Part shown: in pieces, positions 16,774 to 25,982 of the stretch
How the letters are laid out: each line of letters starts with the position of its first letter
Numbering within the stretch: the first letter of the stretch is position 1
Assembly (NCBI GenBank): GCA_001767195.1
Contig: MEKU01000011.1
Span: forward strand, 1-38,716
Source of the DNA: Acidobacteria bacterium RIFCSPLOWO2_02_FULL_67_21
Lineage (GTDB): Bacteria; Acidobacteriota; Vicinamibacteria; Vicinamibacterales; UBA2999
Direction of reading: 5' to 3'
Length of the DNA stretch: 38,716 bases
Notes under the pieces: generated by a model
What the model saw: the letters and a program-made list of their open reading frames with translations, nothing else
What the model was told of the DNA's origin: nothing
The model's database searches: none
Program-made: the position numbers and the translations under genes

Positions 16774-17004
16774 ATGTTCGAAATCATCGGCGACATCACG
16801 AACATCCAGGTTATCGCCACCGGACGGGGCATCAGGCGTTTGAAGCACCTGCAAAAACGCCATGGCGGCAGGCGCTGGCGGAAACTCAAAGGCGATGCTA
16901 CTGTTCGACTTGTGAATGGATCGCTTCGGCGGGCCGAGATCCATTGGTACGAGGCTCACGGCGTCGGCAAGAAGGGGTTGAAGATCAAGCGTTTCCTGGA
17001 TTGA
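16774..17004 (+). CDS. Small conserved hypothetical protein, 76 residues
   Basis: The product reads MFEIIGDITNIQVIATGRGI, then LQKRHGGRRWRKLKGDATVR, and ends with EIHWYEAHGVGKKGLKIKRF and LD. I recognise this as a widespread uncharacterised small protein found near mobile elements and paired genes in many phyla; no function is known to me. The basic central strand and the EAHGVGKK segment are its most constant parts. The start is ATG 16774. It is five bases upstream of the next small gene, and the two form a recurring pair. The gene appears complete, in contrast to the remnants around it. Confidence 0.75.
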   Translation: MFEIIGDITNIQVIATGRGIRRLKHLQKRHGGRRWRKLKGDATVRLVNGSLRRAEIHWYEAHGVGKKGLKIKRFLD

Positions 17005-17009
17005 CGATC

Positions 17010-17285
17010 ATGAGAGTCCAGCAATCGACGGGGTCCTTCGCGCTGTGCGTGGAAGATGGCGGTTCAGAGGACCTGGAGGCGCGAAAGCTCTATCAAGTGC
17101 TCCCCGACCGCGAAGCTGCACGGGAGGGCTACATTCGGGTCGTCGATGAATCCGGCGAGGACTACATGTACCCTTCCGACCTGTTCGTTCAGGTACGGCT
17201 CCCCGCAGCCGTTGTGAGAAGGCTGAGAGGGTCGGCGCGAGCGGGGTCAGGTGTGGCCCGGCGTCAGATTCCACGAGCGCGATAG
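17010..17285 (+). CDS. Small conserved hypothetical protein, partner of the preceding gene
   Basis: The start is ATG 17010, five bases after the preceding stop. The first ~70 residues follow a known small-protein pattern: FALCVEDGGSEDLEARKLYQ, VLPDREAAREGYIRVVDESG and EDYMYPSDLFVQVRLPAAV. Such proteins normally end shortly after the last segment. Here a further ~20 Arg/Ala-rich residues follow up to TAG 17285 and may be an unselected extension. No function is known to me. The compact, acidic, strand-rich sequence suggests a small beta-barrel-like fold. Confidence 0.7.
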   Translation: MRVQQSTGSFALCVEDGGSEDLEARKLYQVLPDREAAREGYIRVVDESGEDYMYPSDLFVQVRLPAAVVRRLRGSARAGSGVARRQIPRAR

Positions 17286-17505
17286 CAGCAGTAAACCGTG
17301 CTTTCACGGTTGGCGAATGCTAGGTACCGACGGTGACTACGACACGCTGGCGGACAAGTCGGGTGGGGTAGTGGCCCGTGTTCATGGCAGCATGCACCAC
17401 GGCGAACTGCTCCCCTTCCAACTCGTCCAGTCAGTTGGCTGGCGCGCCAGCGAAGGCTGTCTCGCCGAAGCGGCGCAGCCGCGACGACGGGCCTGAACAT
17501 CGGGA

Positions 17506-19701
<2,196 letters not shown>

Positions 19702-20190
19702 TTACGGTGATGGAGTGCCGCCCCGCTGGCTTCGGCGTCGGCGTGTCGGTGGGTCAGAGCGGGATGACGCTGGGGACTGAGCCAGGCAATCCGGACAGCG
19801 CCCCCAGTAGGCGACCTCGGCCTCGTCGATCTCGTAGCCCATGTCGTCGACCGCCGTGAGACAGGGGGCGGAGCCGACCGCGCAGTCGATGTCGACCAGG
19901 CGGCCGCAGATTCGACAGATCAGATGGTGGTGGTTGTCGCCGACCCGATCCTCGAAGCGAGCCGGTGATCCGGCGGGCTGAATGCGCCGGATAAGGCCCC
20001 CGGCGACCAGGACGCCGAGGGCGTCGTACACCGACTGGAGCGAGATGGCACCGATCTCGGCCCTGACGGCCTCGGCCACGGCGTCGGCCGCGATGTGGGG
20101 CTGGCCCGCGACCGCCCGCAAGACAGCCAATCGCTGGGCCGTCACCTGGATACCGCGTTGCCGCAGGAGGTCAGCCGGCGCAGTGGCCAC
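19702..20190 (-). CDS. Fur-family regulator, PerR-like (peroxide response)
   Basis: The 162-residue protein has the Fur winged helix ([40 protein letters not shown]), the metal-site segment [20 protein letters not shown] and a second CPDC near the C-terminus, giving the two CxxC pairs of a structural zinc site. The start is GTG 20190, essentially at the predicted transcription start. It precedes katG in one transcription unit, the usual PerR arrangement, so I prefer peroxide sensing over iron regulation. The last ~25 residues are an Arg/Ser-rich tail of unclear value. Autoregulation is likely, because palindromes overlap its promoter. Confidence 0.9.
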   Translation of the reverse strand: MATAPADLLRQRGIQVTAQRLAVLRAVAGQPHIAADAVAEAVRAEIGAISLQSVYDALGVLVAGGLIRRIQPAGSPARFEDRVGDNHHHLICRICGRLVDIDCAVGSAPCLTAVDDMGYEIDEAEVAYWGRCPDCLAQSPASSRSDPPTRRRRSQRGGTPSP

Positions 20191-20197
20191 GCCAGTC

Positions 20198-20234
20198 AGT
20201 ATAGATCAAGTATTTGATTGGCTCAAAGATTTGA
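20198..20234 (-). promoter_or_regulatory. fur-katG promoter with embedded operator palindromes
   Basis: On the minus strand TTGAGC (20226-20221), a 17-base spacer and TATACT (20203-20198) form a good promoter. The palindrome ATCAAGTATTTGAT (20205-20218) lies within the spacer, and a second, TCAAAGATTTGA (20223-20234), covers the -35. Both are A/T-rich dyads with TCAA/TTGA half sites, plausible for the adjacent Fur/PerR-type protein. The predicted transcript start is within a base or two of the GTG start codon. Confidence 0.75.
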
Positions 20235-20301
20235 CCTCAAGGGAGCTCTACTTCGCAGGGTTTCGGCTCACGGCTGAGTCAAGGATGGAAAGATGCACCG
20301 T

Positions 20302-20307
20302 TATAAT
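20302..20307 (+). promoter_or_regulatory. -10 element of the response-regulator gene
   Basis: A perfect TATAAT lies 11 bases before the ATG at 20319. The expected transcript start (about 20314) leaves a leader of about five bases, too short for a ribosome site. No good -35 is visible 17 bases upstream. Confidence 0.6.
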
Positions 20308-20318
20308 ATTCGCCGGTC

Positions 20319-20714
20319 ATGTCCACATCGGGGTCCCAGGGGGTTGTGCTTGTTGTGGAGGACGATCCGACGGCCCGGGAGTTCTATCGTTCCGTTCTCC
20401 GTCAGGCGGGGTTGAGCGTGGTGTCGGTCGAGGACGGCCTGGCGGCATTGCACGTGATCGAGGCCAGACCTCCCCAGGTGGTCGTCCTGGACCTGGCGCT
20501 TCCCCGCGTCAGCGGGCGCGACGTCTACCGGGAGTTCAAGGCGCGGCCCGAGACGCGCGGCATCCCGATCGTGGTCGTCACCGGCCACGACGTCAGCGAT
20601 CTGGACGAAGCCGATTTTGCCGGCGTCCTGCACAAGCCGCTCGATCCGAACGACCTGATCTCGGCGGTCAGAGGGTGCCTGCCCCGGGCAGGCAGGCCGT
20701 TCGAGCCAACCTGA
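20319..20714 (+). CDS. Single-domain response regulator (CheY-like receiver)
   Basis: The 131-residue protein is one receiver domain. It has the acidic pair in LVVEDDPTAREFYRSVL, the phospho-acceptor Asp in VVLDLALPRVSGRDVY, the Thr switch in VVVTGHD and the Lys in LHKPLDP. There is no output domain, so it must act by protein contact or in a phosphorelay. The start ATG 20319 has no ribosome site and follows a TATAAT by 11 bases, suggesting a leaderless message. It is divergent from fur-katG across a 128-base gap; no histidine kinase is adjacent. Confidence 0.93.
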   Translation: MSTSGSQGVVLVVEDDPTAREFYRSVLRQAGLSVVSVEDGLAALHVIEARPPQVVVLDLALPRVSGRDVYREFKARPETRGIPIVVVTGHDVSDLDEADFAGVLHKPLDPNDLISAVRGCLPRAGRPFEPT

Positions 20715-20769
20715 TCGGGCCCGATTTCCCTCTGGACAGCCCGGCCTCGAGTCGGGTACCGTGTGCTCC

Positions 20770-21231
20770 GTGAAGAAGCTCTGTGCCGTCGTCGGCGCCC
20801 TGTTGGTGGCTGCCCTGGCGAGCGCATCCGTCGCCGGACAGACCAACGCCAAGCTGGTGGTCTACGGAGACCTCGTCTACTTCTTCGGGCCCGGCAAGCC
20901 GCTGAACTGCACGATGAGCAACCGGTTCAAGCGGGGCGAGCCCGTGGGGTTCCGCGCGGCCGCCGTCGATCCGGCCACGGGCAAGCGCGACCGCGCATCG
21001 CAGCTCGTCGTCCACCTGTCGTACGGTGGCAGGACCATGGACGTCCCCATGCGCGATCGGCAGACCGAGCAGCAGCCGGAGCGCGACTTCTGGGTGGCCA
21101 AGTGGGTCGTGCCCGACGATGCCCCGATGGGCGTTGTGAAGTACACGATCGCGGCCAGGGACCCGCAGGGGCGGACCGGCGAGTTCAAGCCATTCGACGT
21201 GCTCGCGTCGCAGATCACGATCGTCGAATAG
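20770..21231 (+). CDS. Secreted hypothetical protein
   Basis: GTG 20770 (or GTG 20761 three codons earlier) gives a clean signal peptide, KKLCAVVGALLVAALASASVAGQ, followed by a ~130-residue mature domain. Prominent stretches are LVVYGDLVYFFGPGKPLNCT, RFKRGEPVGFRAAAVDPATG, LVVHLSYGGRTMDVPMRDRQ and AKWVVPDDAPMGVVKYTIAA. The last, with its closing PFDVLASQITIVE strand, looks like an Ig-like or Big-type beta sandwich. I know no function for this family. It lies ten bases before a lipoprotein gene that uses similar beta-sandwich language, so the two are probably co-expressed and act together in the periplasm. Confidence 0.75.
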   Translation: MKKLCAVVGALLVAALASASVAGQTNAKLVVYGDLVYFFGPGKPLNCTMSNRFKRGEPVGFRAAAVDPATGKRDRASQLVVHLSYGGRTMDVPMRDRQTEQQPERDFWVAKWVVPDDAPMGVVKYTIAARDPQGRTGEFKPFDVLASQITIVE

Positions 21232-21241
21232 CGGGACCGCG

Positions 21242-22729
21242 ATGCGGTGGGCCGGGTTCGGGACTCTCGTCGCGCTCGCCACGGCTGTCGCCTGCTCGTC
21301 CACCGGCGCGTCACCTTCTGAGGAAACCGGCGACTCCCCGGCCGCGTCCTCCGGCGCACCACCCGTCCAGACCCTGACGCTCACATACGACAGGCCGATC
21401 GTCGGCGCCGCGGTTCGCGCGACCACCGCCGGCCTGCCCGCGGGCAAGACCGTAGAGCTCCTGTGGGCCACCGTGAGCGGCGGCTGGGTGATCGAGGACT
21501 CGTACCACTTCCGGGGCAAGAAGTACGTCGACTCGAGCATGCCGCTCGGCCAGTTCGCCGTCGATGCGACGGGCCGGCTGGACGCCCGCTTCACGATTCC
21601 TGAAGACTACGGCGGCATGCATGACGTCGTGGCGCGGATCGACGGCGTGCCCGTCGCCCAGAACGGCGTCGAGGTCACACAGACCTTCGAGATGACCCCC
21701 TCGTCGGGGCCGATCGGCACGCCGATCGAGCTCCGCGTCACCGGGCTGGGGTGGCGGACGATGGAAAGCACCTGGGTGGTGAACTGGGACAACAACCTTG
21801 TGGGCTTTGTCTCCGCGGCCGGCACCGGCGGGTCCGCGGTCGCACGGTTTCGCGCAGCCGGACCGGCCGGCTCCCATGTCGTGAAGGTGCTGACCGGCTA
21901 TCAGGGGCAGGGGTACCTCAACTACGAGCAGTCGCCGGTCGCGCACCTGCCGCGCCCGCAGTTCACGTTCGAAACGACGCCCGGCCAGGCCGCGATGCCG
22001 CCAGTGTACGCCGAACCGTACCCGCGTCAGCCCGTCCCGGATACCGAGATTGCGGTGAGTGGTGCACAGCTGTCGCTCAGTCCGACCCAGGGGGCAGTCG
22101 GGACGCGGGCCGCGCTCCGCGCCGAGGGGCTTCCCGCGGGCGCGACACTGCAGCTCGTGTGGCAGACCTACGTCGGCAACCGCGTGAGCGGCGACGGCTT
22201 CGAGCCGCAGGACCAGCCGATCGGCCCCGTCACGGTCGGGCGTGATGGCCGCATCGACGCGCCGGTGGCCATTCCCGACGACCTGGGCGGACTCCACGGG
22301 ATCGCGCTTCGCGACGGGACGCGTACGCTCGGGCGCGCCTTCTTCGTCATCGAGACCAGCATCGTCTCGATGTCGCCGCTTTCGGGGCCGGTCGGGACGC
22401 CCGTCACCATCCACCTGAAGGGCGTCGGGTGGACGGAGTACGACAACATCTACATCGCCACGTACGACAATGCGTACATGGGCTACGCGTGCGGTTTCAA
22501 CAGCCAGGGCGATGTCGTCATCAACTTCACCGCCACCGGCACTCCGGGCCCGCACATCATCGATCTCTATCCGGGCATCTACCAGGGGCCTCCGTCCGAG
22601 TCGCAGCTGCTCTATCGGCAGCCGCAGCTCACCTACGCCGACGATCATCCGGGCAACCGGATTCCCGCCCTCCGCTTCATCTTCGAAGTCACGCCGGCAC
22701 TCACGAGCCGGTTCATAACCGACCACTGA
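21242..22729 (+). CDS. Lipoprotein made of two tandem-duplicated beta-sandwich halves
   Basis: ATG 21242 gives a lipoprotein signal with the lipobox TAVAC (Cys18). The mature 477 residues are an internal duplication. Half 1 (about 45-255) and half 2 (about 275-485) share the series GLPAGxTxxLxW, DGRID/ATGRLDA, IPxDxGGxHxxxxRDG, then SGPxGTPxxxxxxGxGWxxxxxxxxxxxDN and FxxTGTPGPH/FRAAGPAGSH. Both end in an F-xFE-TP segment. The SGPxGTPxxxxxxG motif resembles IPT/TIG-type Ig folds. No enzyme signature is visible; it is probably an envelope-anchored binding or scaffold protein. The stop lies inside the arm of a long hairpin that reaches into the next gene's leader. Confidence 0.8.
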   Translation: MRWAGFGTLVALATAVACSSTGASPSEETGDSPAASSGAPPVQTLTLTYDRPIVGAAVRATTAGLPAGKTVELLWATVSGGWVIEDSYHFRGKKYVDSSMPLGQFAVDATGRLDARFTIPEDYGGMHDVVARIDGVPVAQNGVEVTQTFEMTPSSGPIGTPIELRVTGLGWRTMESTWVVNWDNNLVGFVSAAGTGGSAVARFRAAGPAGSHVVKVLTGYQGQGYLNYEQSPVAHLPRPQFTFETTPGQAAMPPVYAEPYPRQPVPDTEIAVSGAQLSLSPTQGAVGTRAALRAEGLPAGATLQLVWQTYVGNRVSGDGFEPQDQPIGPVTVGRDGRIDAPVAIPDDLGGLHGIALRDGTRTLGRAFFVIETSIVSMSPLSGPVGTPVTIHLKGVGWTEYDNIYIATYDNAYMGYACGFNSQGDVVINFTATGTPGPHIIDLYPGIYQGPPSESQLLYRQPQLTYADDHPGNRIPALRFIFEVTPALTSRFITDH

Positions 22730-22789
22730 TTCGTACGTAGTGCCGGGCTTCAGCCCGGCTAAAGCCGGGCACTACGGTCGGTTATGAAC
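22711..22789. repeat. Long nested hairpin: 13-bp inverted repeat enclosing a 41-base dispersed palindrome
   Basis: GTTCATAACCGAC (22711-22723) and its exact complement GTCGGTTATGAAC (22777-22789) enclose a 41-base element (22736-22776) that begins CGTAGTGCCGGGCTT and ends AAGCCGGGCACTACG, itself palindromic. The left arm encodes the last residues of the lipoprotein. The whole can fold into a stem between that gene and the TonB receptor. There is no T-tract, so it is not a standard terminator. Related elements occur at 27246, 27651, 30339, 31668, 31703 and 36555. Confidence 0.85.
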
Positions 22790-22846
22790 GCCCGGCGCAA
22801 CTGGTTGACACTCCGCAGACTCCCCGGCCATCATCCAGAATCCGCT

Positions 22847-25800
22847 ATGCAGCAGCTTCCTCGTGTCTTTCGTCGCGTTTCTGTGCTCGTTCTGCTCCTT
22901 GCCGTCCTGGGTGCGCCGGCCGCGCACGGCCAGACGGCGGCCATTGTCACCGGGACCGTGAGCGATGCGTCGGGCGGCGTCCTGCCGGGCGTGCAGCTGA
23001 CGCTGCGCCACACGGCAACGGGCCTCACCCGCGCGACGGCCACAGGACCGGATGGACGCTTCGCCTTTGCCGGCCTGCCGGCCGGCGATTACGAGCTCGC
23101 CGCGGATCTGTCGGGATTCCGCGCGCTCCGGCGCGACCTGGTCGCCACGGTCGGTGAAATCGTGTCGCTGCCGCTCGTCATGGAGGTCGGCGTCGAACAG
23201 GCGATCACGGTCAGCGGCGACATGCCGCTCGTGAACACCGCGACCTCCGAGCTGAGCTTCCTCGTGGGCCAGCAGGCGATCGAGTCGCTGCCGCTCAACG
23301 GCCGCAACTTCACGGACCTGACGCTGCTGCAGCCCGGCGTGCTGCCGTACCCGTCGCGCGACGGCGGGTCGGTCGTGGCGCACGGGCTCGGCATGAGCAT
23401 CAACGGGCAGGACTACCGGTCGAACGTCTACCTGCTCGACGGCACGCTGCTCAACGACTTCACCAATGGACCGGCCGGAAGCGCCGCGGGCACTGCGCTC
23501 GGGATGGAGTCGGTCCGCGAGTTCCGCGTCGAGTCGAACGGCTACAGCGCCGAGTTCGGCCGCAACTTCGGCGGACAGATCAACGTCCTCACCAAGTCGG
23601 GCGCCAACACGGTTCGGGGAAGCGCGTACGAGTTCCATCGCAATGACGCGCTCGATGCGCGCAACTACTTCGACGTCGGCGCCAAGCCCGACTTCGTGCG
23701 CAATCAGTACGGCGGGTCGCTCGGCGGGCCGATCCGGCGCGACCGGTTGTTCTACTTCGTCTCCTACGAAGGGCTGCGCGAGACGCTCGGCAAGACGATC
23801 ACCAGCTTTGTGCCCGACGACAACGCCAGGCGCGGCCTCCTTCCCGACGGCCCCGTCACGATCAGCCCCGCCGTGCAGCCGTATCTGGACGCCATTCCCG
23901 CCGCCAACGGCCCGGCGCTCGGGAGCGGGCTGGCGCCGCACACCTTCGGCTTCGACCAGGAATTGAACCAGGACTTCGCCCAGGGACGCCTCGACTATCA
24001 GGCCGGCGCCGAGCACCGGGTCTTCGGCCGCTACACGTACGACGACGCCAGCCACCGGCTGCCGACCGATTACCCGCAGTTCCCGCGGTCGTTCATCTCC
24101 AGCAACCAGTTCTTCACTGCGGAATACCAGCACGTGCTGTCCGATCGGACCCTCCAGACCCTCCGGTTCGGCTACAGCCGGACACGGATCGGACAGAACG
24201 TGGAGGCGAACCTGTCACGCGGGCTGCCGCCCTTCGTGGCGGGCCGGGCGATTGTCGGCGACATCGACATCGGCGGCATGCAGCGGTTCGGCCCACAGGT
24301 ATCGGCGAACGTCCGACTCGCCCAGAACGTCTACAGCACGCAGTACGACCTGACGCACACGCGCGGGCGGCACCTCATCAAAGCTGGCGTGCTGGCGGAG
24401 CGCTACCGCGACTTCATGACCAACCCGACGTTCAGCCTCGGGATCTATGCGTTCGCGAACGTCAGGACCTTCCTGCAGAACCAGCCGCTCCGGTTCGTCG
24501 GCCTCGGCCCCCAGGGCGACATCGATCGCGACTGGCCCTGGACGCTCTACGGGCTGTACGTGCAGGACCACGTGCAGGTGGCGCCCCGGCTGACGCTCAA
24601 CGCCGGGCTGCGGTACGAGTTCACGACGATGCCGATCGACCAGGGCGGGCGCGACTCGGCGCTCGTAAGCCTCAGCGACACGGCGCCGACCGTCGGGCGG
24701 CTGTTCGACGGTCCGTCGCGGACGAACCTCTCGCCCCGGATGGGCCTGGCCTGGGACGTCTTCGGCGACGGCTCGACGTCGGTGCGCAGCGGCTACGGGC
24801 TGTACTTCAACACCGCCAACCAGCAGAACCTGATCGTGACGGTGACGAACCCCCCGGCCACGCCGCGCTTCGTGATCCCGGGCGCGACGTTCCCGAACCC
24901 GCCGTTCGAGCGTGGCATCGGCAACACGATCCGGCCGATGGACTGGAACATCCGGGATCCGCGGCTGCACTCCTGGAACGTGAACGTGCAGCGGACGCTG
25001 CCAGCCAGCATCATCGCCACGATCGGCTACGCCGGCTCGCGCGGGACTCACCTGTTCCGCAACACGGACATCAACATCCCCACGCCGTCGGCCGGCCCGG
25101 ACGGCCGGCCGTTCTTCGCCGCCGGCCTGCCGCGGCCCAACCGCAGCTTCGGCACCATCGAGCTCAAGAGCAGCGACGGCGAGTCGTGGTATCGCGCGCT
25201 CATCGTCGAGCTGCGGCGCGCATGGACCAACGGCCTGTCGCTGCAGTCCTCCTACACCTGGTCGCGCAGCGAAGACACGACGCAGGCGTCGACCTTCTTC
25301 TCCGACTCGACGAATGGGACGACGGTGGCGTTCCCCGAGATCGATCCCGGCTACAACAAGGGGCCGTCGGACTGGGATACGCCCCACAACTGGGTGTTCA
25401 ACGCGGTGTGGGACGTCCCGGCGCCGGCCGGGCTGAGCGGCGTTCCGCGCGCGCTGCTGGCCGGCTGGCAGGTCACGGGCATCGGCACCGTGCGGAGCGG
25501 GCAGCCGCTGACCGTGTTCGTCCAGAACAACTGGTCGCGGTCGCAGTGGTCGCCGTCGATCTCGCCCACGAGCGGTCTCGACCGTCCCGACCTGGCGCCC
25601 GGGCGTTCGCCGGAGAGCGCGGTGATCGGCCAGCCTGATCAGTGGTTCGATCCGTCCGCGTTCGTCCTGCAGCCGCAGGGCACCCTCGGCAACAGCCCGC
25701 GCGGCGCGTTTCGAGGCCCCGATCTGCGCACCGTCGACCTGTCGGCGGTGAAGCGGATTCCGCTGCGCGGCGGGGCCCGGCTGGACGTGCGGCTGGAGGT

Positions 25801-25957
25801 CTTCAACATCTTCAACCGCGCCAACTTCGGCAATCCGACGCTCATCGCCTTTGCGGGCTCTGGGGCCGGGGACGCGCCGCTGTCGACGTTCGGCCGGACC
25901 CGCTCGACCGTGACGTCGGCGCGGCAGATGCAGCTCGGGATGCGGCTCGTGTTCTGA
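22847..25957 (+). CDS. Oar-like TonB-dependent outer-membrane receptor
   Basis: ATG 22847 gives a signal peptide (RRVSVLVLLLAVLGAPAAHGQ); an in-frame ATG at 22784 lies inside the hairpin and precedes the signal, so I reject it. The mature protein begins with a carboxypeptidase-regulatory domain (IVTGTVSDASGGVLPGVQLT and DGRFAFAGLPAGDYEL), then a plug (SLPLNGRNFTDLTLLQPGV, EFRVESNGYSAEFGRNFGGQ) and a large beta-barrel ending in an aromatic residue (GMRLVF). This arrangement is the Oar/SusC-like type expanded in Acidobacteriota and imports large or complex substrates by TonB energy. Length (1,036 residues) is typical. The symporter gene follows after 25 bases, suggesting coupled uptake across both membranes. 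Ligand unknown. Confidence 0.93.
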   Translation: MQQLPRVFRRVSVLVLLLAVLGAPAAHGQTAAIVTGTVSDASGGVLPGVQLTLRHTATGLTRATATGPDGRFAFAGLPAGDYELAADLSGFRALRRDLVATVGEIVSLPLVMEVGVEQAITVSGDMPLVNTATSELSFLVGQQAIESLPLNGRNFTDLTLLQPGVLPYPSRDGGSVVAHGLGMSINGQDYRSNVYLLDGTLLNDFTNGPAGSAAGTALGMESVREFRVESNGYSAEFGRNFGGQINVLTKSGANTVRGSAYEFHRNDALDARNYFDVGAKPDFVRNQYGGSLGGPIRRDRLFYFVSYEGLRETLGKTITSFVPDDNARRGLLPDGPVTISPAVQPYLDAIPAANGPALGSGLAPHTFGFDQELNQDFAQGRLDYQAGAEHRVFGRYTYDDASHRLPTDYPQFPRSFISSNQFFTAEYQHVLSDRTLQTLRFGYSRTRIGQNVEANLSRGLPPFVAGRAIVGDIDIGGMQRFGPQVSANVRLAQNVYSTQYDLTHTRGRHLIKAGVLAERYRDFMTNPTFSLGIYAFANVRTFLQNQPLRFVGLGPQGDIDRDWPWTLYGLYVQDHVQVAPRLTLNAGLRYEFTTMPIDQGGRDSALVSLSDTAPTVGRLFDGPSRTNLSPRMGLAWDVFGDGSTSVRSGYGLYFNTANQQNLIVTVTNPPATPRFVIPGATFPNPPFERGIGNTIRPMDWNIRDPRLHSWNVNVQRTLPASIIATIGYAGSRGTHLFRNTDINIPTPSAGPDGRPFFAAGLPRPNRSFGTIELKSSDGESWYRALIVELRRAWTNGLSLQSSYTWSRSEDTTQASTFFSDSTNGTTVAFPEIDPGYNKGPSDWDTPHNWVFNAVWDVPAPAGLSGVPRALLAGWQVTGIGTVRSGQPLTVFVQNNWSRSQWSPSISPTSGLDRPDLAPGRSPESAVIGQPDQWFDPSAFVLQPQGTLGNSPRGAFRGPDLRTVDLSAVKRIPLRGGARLDVRLEVFNIFNRANFGNPTLIAFAGSGAGDAPLSTFGRTRSTVTSARQMQLGMRLVF

Positions 25958-25982
25958 GCGAACGTGGGGCGGGTCGCTCCCT

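Noticed and set aside
22711-22789. Standard intrinsic terminator after the lipoprotein gene
   Set aside because: The stem is long and nested and no T-tract follows either arm.
22772-24133. 453-codon minus-strand frame opposite the TonB receptor
   Set aside because: The receptor's domains fully explain the DNA; the antisense product is Val/Arg/Ala-rich without motifs.
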